A stretch of DNA of 64,000 nt from Corinectria fuckeliana (lineage: Eukaryota > Ascomycota > Sordariomycetes > Hypocreales > Nectriaceae): assembly GCA_019137255.1 (NCBI GenBank), contig WPDH01000080.1, forward strand, positions 248,001-312,000. The letters are read 5' to 3'. Positions 1 through 10,024 of this stretch are shown here, piece by piece. Within the stretch, counting starts at the first letter, position 1. Every line of letters starts with the position of its first letter. The notes below the pieces were generated by a model. That model was not told the DNA's origin. It worked only from the letters and a program-made list of their open reading frames with translations, and did no database searches. A program made the translations under genes and the position numbers.

Positions 1-1
1 C

Positions 2-1579
2 GAGAAGGAGACGTGGGTATGGAAGACTAAGGCTGATGGTATGATGTCGACTGTTGCCTCAATGGGTACGCTTCTCCTTTGGGACATTGAGAACGGGCTC
101 GACAAAATTGACAGATACACCTACTCTTCGGAACCTGAGATCTCGGCCGGCGCCATGCTTGCCATTGGTATAATGAACTCGGGTGTTCAAATCGACTCGG
201 AGCCAGCCCTCGCTCTGCTCGGTGACTCTGACAAGCTGAACCACAGCAACCCCCTTATCCGAACAGCCTGCATCATGGGTTTGGGTCTATCCTATGCTGG
301 CTCAAACAAGGAAGATGTTCTGGAGCTTCTCTTGCCCATCATCTCCGACTCATCTCAGGATATGCAGATTTCCGCCATGGCGGCACTGGCTTGCGGTCTC
401 ATCTTTGTTGGCTCTTCTCACCCTGAAGTTAGCGAGGCCATCATCACAACGTTGATGGATGATGACCGAAAGAACCAGCTGACCGATAAATGGACACGGT
501 TCCTGGGTCTTGGCCTGGGTCTCCTCTTCTTCGGGCGACAAGAAGAGGTCGATGTCATTCTGGAGACTCTCAAGGCCATCGATCACCCCATGGCGAAGGC
601 CACTGCTGTTCTCGCCGAGATTTGCGCCTGGGCCGGCACTGGTGCTGTGTTGAAGATCCAGGAGCTGCTACATATCTGCAACGAGCATCAAGAAGAGTCT
701 GACGAGAAGAAGGGCGATGAACTTCTCCAGGCTTATGCCGTCATCGGCATTGCGTTGGTGGCCATGGGTGAGGAAGTTGGACAGGAGATGGTCCTGCGAC
801 AGTTCGGCCACCTTATGCACTACGGCGAGGCCAATATCCGCAAAGCTGTGCCCCTAGCCATGGGTCTTATCAGCCCTAGCAACCCCCAGATGAAGGTCTA
901 CGACACCCTTTCGAGATACAGCCACGACAACGATCCCGAGGTCGCCATCAACGCCATCTTCGCCATGGGTCTGCTGGGTGCGGGTACCAACAACGCGCGG
1001 TTGGCCCAGCTGCTTCGACAGCTCGCCAGCTACTACCATCGCGACCAAGACGCCCTGTTCATGGTGCGCATCGCCCAAGGTCTCCTCCACATGGGCAAGG
1101 GCACCTTGTCTATTAGCCCCTTCCATACCGACCGCCAGGTGCTGTCCCGCGTCTCGGCAGCTGGCCTCCTCGCTACTATCATGGCCATGATCGAACCCAA
1201 GGAGTTTATCACCGGAAACTCGCACTACCTCCTCTACTTCCTCGTCACCGCTATGCACCCACGCTTCCTCGTTACTCTCGATGAGAAACTCAACCCCTTG
1301 AAGGTCAACGTCCGCGTTGGTCAAGCCGTCGACGTCGTGGGCCAGGCCGGTCGACCCAAGACCATCACTGGCTGGCAGACTCAGAGCACCCCTGTTGTTC
1401 TTGCTTACGGCGAACGCGCGGAGCTCGAGGATGAAGAGTATATCAGCCTCAACAGCAACATGGAGGGCCTAGTGATTCTGCAAAAGGTAAGCCCATGATG
1501 TACCACTGGCGACACGACTTGAGCTACTGAACCATGCTAATATTTTGCCTAGAATCCGGATTGGGAGGAGGAGAAATAG
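2..1579 (+). CDS. RPN1: 26S proteasome regulatory subunit RPN1 (PSMD2), C-terminal part
   Basis: RPN1 is the largest non-ATPase subunit of the 19S base. It scaffolds ubiquitin receptors and shuttle factors on the 26S proteasome. The open frame is uninterrupted from the window edge, so the 5' part lies outside; an internal ATG at 41 is not the true start. About 503 residues are present of a family length near 900. They contain the proteasome/cyclosome repeats, recurring Gly/Ala-rich helices such as IRTACIMGLGLSYAG, ISAMAALACGLIFVG and AINAIFAMGLLGAG, plus the conserved C-terminal beta domain (TITGWQTQSTPVVLAYGERAEL region). A 66-nt intron (1487-1552, gtaagc...tgcctag, branch gctaat) separates a last coding exon of 27 nt encoding NPDWEEEK-stop. 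Without that splice the frame would end at 1498 with an atypical tail. The neighbour on the right is convergent. Confidence 0.95.
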
Positions 1580-1980
1580 ACAAAGAAAGGTTATGCGAGT
1601 GAGCGCTGGGGTTGGTTGGTCCGGGATGGACAGGTCATAGGTCAGGCCTCGTTACACTGTATAGTAATCTGCTGTGAGCGCAAACAAGAAGGAGGAGTCA
1701 AATGGCATTGGTAGACGGTCAAATCGGTTACAATTCCGCGTCTCCGTTCTGATGATATTTCCGTCCGCAAAGTAGCGCCAGTGTCCCCCAACCAATCCAT
1801 GTGTGAACATGAGAAGGGGACGTTTAATAACCATGCCTTGTAAAGTTGTTCGTAATCATGCAGCAAAAGTCCCATCACAGGGACAGCGTTCCCGAGTACC
1901 CAGCTACTTCTATAATGCATATTGCTTGTTCCTTATAAAAAAACCCTGTATGTATCCAAAAAGAAATCCATCGACAATAA
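1580..1980. other. convergent 3' spacer between RPN1 and the OPT transporter
   Basis: This 401-bp spacer separates two tail-to-tail genes and must hold both 3' UTRs and poly(A) signals. I see no coding potential. A cttataaaaaaaccc stretch around 1933-1948 is the only notable A-rich element. Confidence 0.6.
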
Positions 1981-4900
1981 TCACCACGTGTCGGGGCCAA
2001 AGTGTTCGCCCTCAGGGACGGTTTTGTAAGCACATGCTTGCCAGTCGCAGCCCTGCTTGTAGACTTCAGTGCCCCACCACTTGAAGCCGTCCATCCAGCC
2101 CGGGTAGATGAAGCCGAAGAAGACAACGACGATGCCAAAGGCAAGGCCGGAGTCGAGGGCGGCACTGAGGGTCATGGTGTACTTGCTCCACCACGCGTTG
2201 TGGCGGTACTTGATGAGGTAGTTGAAGACGTAGCAGACGACGGCCCAGACGGAGAAGTTGAGGCCGGTTGCGGGGGGGATCCAGGACATGGCGCCGAAGA
2301 TGACAGGGAGGTTGACCTTGCGGAGGATGCTGTGGTGATGCCGGCGGCTGTAGAGCCAGAGGGGGATGGGGAGGAGGGCGCCGAGGGGGAAGAACCAGAT
2401 GAGGGAGCGGTAGATGGCCTTGGGGCCGAAGAACTCGTGGGGGCCGACGACGCCCCAGAGGATGGATCCGTTGAAGTGGACGCGGGCGATGGGGCAGGTG
2501 AAGCCGTTGATGGCCTCGGAGGTGCAGATGCCCTTGACGTTGGCGAACATCCAGTTAAGGACGCCGATCTGAACAAAGGACGAGACGAGGGTGGCGACGA
2601 TCTGCACCGAGAAGAGGATGCGAGGCGGGATCTTCATGTAGTGGCCGAGCTTGAGGTCGGACGCAAACTTGATGCCCTGCGCCGACGAGATGTAGCCGTA
2701 CGTGACGAACACCATGTTGGCGATGGGGCGCCCGGGGAAGATGACGCCGCAAATGAGCTGGCAGATGATGTAGATGCTGCTGTGCTGGTTCGTCACGGCC
2801 ATGATGATGCCGTTGGGGATGAAGAACAGGGCGCCGATGGCCAGGGAGAGCACAAGACCGTACCAGGGTAAGTGGACGGGATAGCTAGAGCACGGTGTTA
2901 GACAGGGACTGGACTGAGAAGATTGGCGAGGGATGGACGGGGAAAACTCACTATTCGACCACGAATATGCCAATGGCGGTCATGGAGAGAAACGTGATCA
3001 GATACCAGCTCAGTGGCGCATCCTTGTATCGCTTCATGAGACGGCTATGGACGTCTTCGCGACTGATCAAGCCCTCGACGTTGGAAGTGGACGACGACAT
3101 CCGCGTGTACTCGTCGTCCGCAGTCGACCGTCGTGACGGGGGCGGAACAGCGCCATCCGAAACCGGCTGATACTCCGGCTTCCCGTCCTCGCGAGCCTCT
3201 GCGAGCGCCTTCTTCCACGTCCTCCAGATATCCTGGCCATGCCAGCAAGCCGTATGTGTGAGCAAGGCAGCCAGACCAGCAAACTGCACACCATAGCTTA
3301 GGACGTAGGTGACCGGCAGGAATACGCGGCTGTAGTTTTGGTAGGCTTCTCTGTCGAAGACAAAATCGGGAGTCAGAATCTTGCTGACGTCGTAGACCTT
3401 TCCCGTGTTGTCGAAGACGGCTGCGGACAGGATCGGCATGTACGAGGAGAAGAGGAAGTTGCTATAGTAGAGAATCGGAGCAATGATCCACATGACAACA
3501 GCAAGGCCTCCGATAACATTCATGGCGGCCCAGAACGGAACCAGCAAAGGGGAGCCAACGTAAGTGACCTGCGCCCAGTCAAATGTCAAGGGAAACAGGC
3601 CAAGACCCGACGATACGCCAAAAAGGTTGGCAACAACAACGCTCTTGGGAGCAAACCAGGTTATGACGTTGAAGTAACTCAGGGCAGGCATAAGCAAGCC
3701 GGGGAGGAAGTAGAACAGAAAGGACACGGTCCAGACTATGTAGAAGAACTTCCACCTGCTGATGGTCCAACCTCCGGCGGGTTTATTCTCTTGCTTGTGG
3801 AGGGTGGAGAACATGGCGGCCGACATGAGAGTGCCAGGCCAGATCATTCCGCTCGGGCGAACGAGGAATCGCCGTGTCATGCCTGCGAAACCATAGCCTA
3901 AGATCTGTGTCGATATGGTAAGGAGAAGCTGGTATACGATAGGGGCCTCCTGGTTGTAGAACTGGGTCTGTTCGATGATGACGTCGGTCGCGAAGGCAAA
4001 GCCAAAGGCAACATTGCTGCTAACGTAGACGCACGTGTGCTCCTTTTCGTTCCAACGTCCTTGGGCCAACCATTGCCGCCAGGACGTAGTTTTGCTTGAT
4101 CTGTGGGGGATCTGGGCATCGCCGGGGATGGAAGGCGTCAGGACACCATCGACGAAGTTTTCCTCGGGGTCATATGACCGTTTCAACAGCAAGTCCCAAA
4201 GATGGCCGAGGGGGTGGACGAGAAGCAACGCAATAACGGGGGTGATAGCAACGCTAGGGTATCTCAAGGAGAAGAACAAGTTGGTGGAGGATCCGAGGAT
4301 AGAGAAGAGGACGGAGAGGCACCACATGCGAGGGGTGTTTATAGAGAGGGTGATGTCGTCGGTAGGCGAGACGGAGGCGCGAACAGCTTCGTGAGGGGAG
4401 TCCTCTTCATATTCGGCATCGGAAGCGGTCGTAGAGGCGCCATCCAGCAGGGGCCCGTCTTCAGACACATCGTCCTTGATGCTTTCGTCGAAGATACCGG
4501 CGGCGTGCGTATGTTCAGCTGCGCCGAAGCGACCCTCAAGACCAGAGACAAGGACGGCGCCTTCTACTTCCTCAGACAGTCTTGACGAAAGCCTAGAAGC
4601 CATAGAGCGACGTGAGGTGTCGCTCCGCATAGTATCGGAGACATGTCGAAGCTGGTGGGCGTCAGGATCGCGGGAGTCGCTGCCAGCAGGCGAGTTGTTG
4701 CGGCTGGGGGTTAACGAAACGGACCCGTAAGGTGCGGCGTCGGGACGGGAGGCGGGTGCGCGCAGGAAGGGTGTCTTCTTGGAGGCCATGTCTAAGTCGC
4801 CCTCGGGGTTCGAGGTCGAAGGATCGGCTGGAGCAGAAGCATCTAGGGCTTCGTCGTCGACTTGGTAGGCGGCGGACTCGGCAACGGTAACAGCGCCGTC

Positions 4901-5323
4901 GACAGCAGCAAGAGGCTCAGAGACGGATTCAGACAGCCTGGCATGGTGGTCTTGGCTAAGAGCGAGGGAGGGAGGAGGCGCGAAGGCGACAGGGTCAGCG
5001 GCAGCAGTTAACAGATCTGGATCGCCGGCTTCCGGAGCCTGATACGGCAGCACATGGCCCGGGTCGGGCGGGACAGGCGCCCTGGCGTGGGAGGGTGAGG
5101 CGTGGGAGGCGTGGGAGGCGTGGGAGACGTGGGAGACTGAGACAGAGGCAGTGGGCCAGGCAGTGGAGGATGCGGCGGACGAGGTGGATGTGGACGCTGA
5201 AGCGGACGTGGACGGGGATGCTAGGGGTCGGAGAGCGACAGCCTGCTGCAGCTGGGAGTCATCAACCCTTGGGGTTGTCGTCCTGCGAGTGGTCCTCTTG
5301 TTGGTGGTGGTGTGTCGTCCCAT
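1981..5323 (-). CDS. OPT-family oligopeptide transporter (peptide-transporter clade)
   Basis: Predicted proton-coupled small-oligopeptide transporter of the plasma membrane. There are two exons: 2952-5323 and 1981-2884, joined across a 67-nt intron (2885-2951, gtgagt...ctctag). The splice makes FVVEYYPVHLPWYG and gives 1091 residues, longer than the usual 700-900. The ATG at 5323 is chosen because of its good GCCATGG context; frame-open sequence upstream has only a TTG. Roughly residues 1-325 are hydrophilic and low complexity. Then follows an OPT core starting with a SPHEAVRASV motif (compare SPYPEVRA of the PT clade), NLFFSLRYPS, and a dozen or so hydrophobic segments. The OPT signature KIPPR lies near residue 870. 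The C-terminus (EHFGPDTW) is typical of fungal members. The exact substrate cannot be told from sequence. Confidence 0.92.
5083..5135 (-). repeat. 9-nt tandem repeat encoding Ser-His-Ala repeats in the OPT N-terminus
   Basis: About four to five near-perfect copies of gcgtgggag (+ strand) lie inside exon 1 of the OPT gene. They encode SHVSHASHASHASHAS at about residues 62-80, in the disordered N-terminal tail. The unit is a multiple of three, so copy-number change would preserve the frame. Confidence 0.75.
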
Positions 5324-5619
5324 GGCGGGTTGGCGGGGCTTTGCAAACAAGCGTGCAACTTGTCCCTCGATGTTTTGCTGCGGCGGCGGCGCCTATTAGG
5401 ATCGGTGGACCGTCAGGTCAGCCGGTAGGTACTTGGTAGCTACTAGTAGGCCTTGCTGGAACTACTACTATAGGGACTTACTAGTAGTACTAGTAGTACG
5501 AAGTAGGCTCTCTCGCAATGGATGCGATAGACTGACCACCACCTACCTGGGCTCTCTCGGTGGCAGTGGCACCGAAGGACAGAGTACTTTGCACGTACCA
5601 AGCCGACGGGACAGGCGGA

Positions 5620-5637
5620 TAGGTACTTAAGTACCTA
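5620..5637. repeat. perfect 18-bp palindrome TAGGTACTTAAGTACCTA
   Basis: The sequence equals its own reverse complement over 18 bases. It lies about 300 bp upstream of the OPT start codon. Related GTAC/CTTAAG words recur in other long spacers of the window (for example 14000-14035 and 53047-53085), so it may be a genome-wide intergenic motif rather than a gene-specific operator. Confidence 0.7.
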
Positions 5638-6449
5638 CACCACTGTAAGCTAGGTGGGTACGCGCCGAGGCCTACTTAGGTCCACCAAGCAGCAGGGCTT
5701 GTTGCTTGTCGCGCGGGGGGCGGGGACTTGGAAGCAGGATGCGGTAACGAGAAAGAGTGAAGACTTGCCCAGGACGAGGAAGTGGACAAAGAGTTGCAAG
5801 GCTAGGCAGGCTACGAGGCGAGGCTTTAGGCAGTTCACCAGCGGGCACTGTGGACCGGCCTAGGGAGCCCTGTTTCGCGCAGCGTGGGGGAGTCGGGAGC
5901 CGGTTCGACTGCAGTCCAGTTTGCCAGGGCTGTTAGACCGACCAGGGCCAGGACGCTTGGGGCGGGTTTAGCACAGTGATAACTGTCGACCCAGGTGGTG
6001 GGGTGAACCAGCAGACCGTCCAAGGCGCGCCTTGTTGCGGAATGCGAGTCTGATGACGGCATCACACAATCGTGGCTGGCCGCGGTTCGAGATACAGCCT
6101 ACAGCAAAGATATGATGCTGTTGCAATGCTGTGTACACGGTAGGAATCTCTTCCATGCACTCATATGCTGTGACCACAGGAGTGAAAGGGCCCAGGGAAA
6201 TCTGGCAGGGATGTAACTCCGGAAAAAGCAAGCTGCTGGGTGTTGGGTGGGATTCATCAAACTGATGCCGCGTGGGATGCAAGAATGATTGTGGATGTGG
6301 TTGGAAATCCAAGGCAGCACAGTGGTGCATCGCGCGCGGCGGCGTAATCAATGGTATTCAAGACTCCTTCTCGGCTGGGCTCGTCAAGCTTGTGGGAGGC
6401 TTGCGGATGCCAACAAGCGCCTTGAGCTCGAAACATGTACACGTCGTAA

Positions 6450-6501
6450 TTACTACTACTACTAATTACTACTACTTTCTTTCTTGCTTGCTTGCTTGCT
6501 G
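6450..6501. repeat. microsatellite patch (TAC)n then (TTGC)n
   Basis: Interrupted tac/act trinucleotide repeats run directly into tttc and ttgc tetranucleotide repeats. No gene overlaps them. Confidence 0.7.
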
Positions 6502-6543
6502 CAGCAAAGTGATGTGCATAACAATGCTGGTCTTCTTTTCAGA

Positions 6544-6579
6544 CCTGTCGGTATTCGTACATGCCTGTCGGTATTCGTA
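6544..6579. repeat. direct repeat cctgtcggtattcgta, two copies, 20-bp period
   Basis: The 16-base word occurs at 6544-6559 and again at 6564-6579 with a 4-base spacer. It looks like a recent local duplication in non-coding DNA. Confidence 0.8.
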
Positions 6580-8210
6580 GCCCAGGTATCTAAATGGAAG
6601 TAGATGCCGCCCGGTGCTGGTACTTTTGAGCGCTGAGAAGCCGAGAACGGTAAGATGGCCGCCCACCCACGCAATGTTCCTTGTCATACCTGGTGAGACG
6701 GCCAAGTAGGTATTCATCAGAGAATATTCGTACTGCCCCGTATTATAACTTGTACACCCTCTGTAAGGTCGGATGCCTCTACCAACTTACCAACGTCTTG
6801 ACCGTTGATGACTTTGTGCTGCCTCCCATTGTGCGAACCATGGACGGAAATATAACGCCCTGGCCATTGCGTGCAGCAGGTAATAAGCGGGTCAACCCCA
6901 AGGACCTCCAGCCAGGTTCAGGGGCAGGCAAGCTAGGTACCTAATTAGTACGTATATGCTGTTGTGACACTGTCATGGCAATTAATGCGACGCTCTGATA
7001 AGTTACAGCCCATGATCTAATGGATCTGATTAGATAACAACATCGCAACTCTGCTGGTGAATGCGCCTAGCCGTTGCAGTAGAAAGTAGAATACGAAGAA
7101 CTGACCAACAAACACCTATCTAAGTACCAACGCTATCGACCCGTTCTAGCAGTATTTCTCCGGTAAAAGGACTCGTTCTGACTCGGTAGCCAGGCAGACG
7201 ATGCGACACAAGCCGAACACCCCCTAGGGCCTCATCTCCTAATCTGGCCGCCTGCATCCCGACCCTCTCTCCCTTGTTCAACAAGTTTGGTGATCAATTC
7301 CATATTGCGGCCGTGGTTCACAGCCACTCCTACATAGCCATGACTAGAATCCGGTACAGGTGACTGATGAGACACTGAGACACATCCTCCGGCATTTCTA
7401 GTCGCGTCTTCAGTCAATACGTTCTCCCTTTAGTCTTCTCATCTTCTGAGACATCAGGGAGGAGTCAGACCCAGATCCATCCCAGTGACACCAGCCCCCA
7501 GCTCCGTCGCTCCGACTAAGCCATGAAATGTTGTGAATTCCGGAAGACGGCTTAGCTCTGGGTCCCGCCCTGAGGATATAATGGAAAGTGGCCTGGTGTT
7601 TGTATTTGCATCCCGTTCCACCTCGTCCTTGAGCCCGGTATCCACCGTCAACGAAACAGTTCAGATTTCTGTGGTTCACTCTCAGAGGCGTGTCATTCAC
7701 CACCTTGGCCCGGTTAGGCTCTTCCTTGGAGTTTTTCCCCAAGTTGACATGGACGATTTTTCTACATGGTAGCATGTTCTCGGGCTGGCCAGCGTTGGGG
7801 TATTGTCCGGACTAGCAGATTCAACGAGCCCTGGAGTTTTTCTCCCTCCCCCTTGTCGCGGTATCCGCCATTATCGATTTTGGCATTTCACAATTCATCC
7901 CTTGGGTGCCACCTAGGCTTCACCGCCCGAGTTGGGCTCGCAGCGGTGCTGGTTTACTGGATTCACCTGATGACGCCAGTGACTTGCTAGGGAAAAGCAT
8001 CTCCACTGGGGGTCAGTCACTAAAATGTCATCTGCAGAGTGACACGCTGGCGATAGAAGCGCTGCTGCGCTTCATCCCACATGCGCGCCAAAATACCGGA
8101 CGTCAGTTAGCGGCCCCTCCACGACCCAAAATCTTCTCTTCGAAGTCCCGCCAAAACGTGACCAGACAGACAGACAAACCACCCATCCCAGCTTCAGCCT
8201 CAGCTTCGCC

Positions 8211-9014
8211 ATGGCGTCATCCTTAACAGCTGCTAAGCAGCAGCTGCGGGCCCTCATGAAGCAGAGGCTCTCCAATATCACCCAAGACTCCATCCTTGCT
8301 CAGAGTATGACTACGTCGCTTTGTAACCCATCCACGTGCAGCCCCAGCGTCTAACACGCCCTCATAGGTCGCCAGATATTTGAGGTTCTCAAGGACTTCA
8401 AACCCTACAAGGATGCCACACGCATCAGCGTCTACTTGTCCATGCCCTCTGCCGAGGTGCAGACGGATGCCATTGTTCGCCATGCGTTGGCAACTGGCAA
8501 GCAAGTCTTCGTTCCGTACCTACACAAGTCACCCCTCCAAACTCCCGACACCCCTGCCCGGGTGATGGACATGGTGCATATTGCGAGCCTTCAGGACTAC
8601 GAGAGCCTGATGCTCGACCGCTGGGGGATTCCCAGTGTCAACCCGGCCACCGTACATCAACGGCAACGTATACTCGGAGGCCCGGATGCTCAGCACTCCG
8701 ACCAGGCCACCCTGGATTTCATGGTAGTGCCTGGAGTCGCCTTCGACTTTGACGAAGCTGGGTCTATAAGGCGGCTTGGTCACGGGAAAGGCTTCTATGA
8801 TTTCTTCATTACCAGGTACTTGGCCAAGTTGGAGACCAAGGGCCTCGGCCAGGAGAGGCCTCTGTTACTGTACGGATTGGCTTTGGACGAGCAATTGGTA
8901 CCCGCCTCATCGGGGCAGCCGGTCCCTACGGATGCCCATGACCGCAGGCTGAACGGCCTCATCCTTGGAAACGGAGAAATAAAGACTTCTGCGAGCAGTT
9001 CTTCTCATCGATGA
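8211..9014 (+). CDS. FAU1: 5-formyltetrahydrofolate cyclo-ligase (methenyl-THF synthetase)
   Basis: The enzyme converts 5-formyl-THF plus ATP to 5,10-methenyl-THF, recycling folinic acid into one-carbon metabolism. There are two exons: 8211-8304 and 8368-9014. The 63-nt intron (gtatga...catag, branch ctaac) makes AQSRQIFEVLKDFKPYKDATR; the protein is 246 residues, normal for the family. The start ATG has a strong CGCCATGG context. Diagnostic blocks are the N-terminal basic helix (AKQQLRALMKQRL), RISVYLSMPSAEVQT near residue 50, DFMVVPGVAFDFD, and the nucleotide/folate-binding loop GHGKGFYDFF near residue 180. The last residues (SASSSSHR) are variable. Confidence 0.95.
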
Positions 9015-10024
9015 AGCTCTTCTTGATATCAGGCTTGTTTTCCCGATCCTAAGCCTTCTTGCAACCGACTCGCCCCACCATCCCATGATCTAAGGACCAA
9101 CTTTGATTCGCTGATTGTGTATCCGGGATTCGTACCATATGTGCACACAGATGTCGACGTCGGAATTCACGGCTCTTGCAGACATATCTATCCGCTAACA
9201 AACACGGAATCCACCAGATAAAGAACCCTGGACTTGTTGGATTATTTCCGTAAAGCCGTCACCTTGGCTCGGTCTTTGCGGGCGATTGTTTCGGATTATT
9301 GGTAGACGTTTGTCAAGGTACTGGTCCTGTTGGAAAACACCAGGATGATTTCTCACGGAGAGCTTAGAAAGAAGCACCAAAGTAAAAAGACGGACACCTG
9401 GGTACCTAGGTAGGTGGACAGGCACAAGGCTTCCGGGAGGCAGCTGTGGCTGTACTTGAATATAGGTGAGAGAGACCACCTCAGCCCTAGGGCCCCTCAA
9501 ACTAGAACAGAGAGACGGATCAAGGCATGAATCATCGATTAGCTGCTAGTCAGCGTGTTCTTCCCTCTGTCCTTTGTCGTTGGTTGATGCCTGCGTCAAA
9601 GATGTTGGCCCGGTCGGAAAAACTGCGGATCGTCTTCTCTAGGCAGATTGCCCCGCCAAGGTTCTCTCCACCAGACCCATGCTTCAACTGGCCCAAACCT
9701 GGACGGAGGTGGGCATATGTGTTTTGGCCCGAGTGATATCCCACTTCCATCTACCATCACGCGTGTTCCTCTTTGCGCCCGGCTGCTCGACGTCTTCCTC
9801 GGCACTGTCAACATACCACTACCTACGCCCGCCGTCGGCCATCTTGATCTTCATCTCCGAGCCAAGCCCCTCAACGAGCCTCAACCGGTCCGACATCGTG
9901 CGGCCACGTCGTATGCGCTACGCTTCCCACCTCTGATCGCGCTGAAGCTTGCGGACAACATATCGCCTTATCTCGACCTCCCAGGTTCTGAACGCTCTTC
10001 TGTCGGCCCGTCGCGTAATACATA
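9015..10024. other. 1.0-kb spacer with 3' end of FAU1 and promoter/leader of MTR10
   Basis: No supported gene. The motif ggtacctaggtaggtgg (about 9401-9417) is another copy of the TAGGTA-type words common in this window. The last 300 bases are C/T-rich, as is usual for a fungal 5' leader. Confidence 0.5.

Larger units (their letters stand above)
5324..8210. other. 2.9-kb gene-free block (divergent promoters of OPT and 5-FCL genes)
   Basis: I found no convincing ORF; the open frames here begin at non-ATG codons and resemble no known family. The block contains many GTAC/TAGTAG/TAGGTA-type words (for example 5439-5510). It also has a perfect 18-bp palindrome at 5620-5637, a simple-sequence patch at 6450-6501 and a 16-bp direct repeat at 6544-6579. 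It must contain the promoters of the transporter (leftward) and FAU1 (rightward). Confidence 0.6.

Noticed and set aside
2002..2871. 289-residue acidic open frame on + strand
   Set aside because: It is antisense to the OPT exon 2, extremely Asp/Glu/Gly-biased, and is explained by codon bias of the real minus-strand gene.
5968..6351. 127-residue open frame on minus strand
   Set aside because: Begins at TTG and shows no similarity to any family I know.
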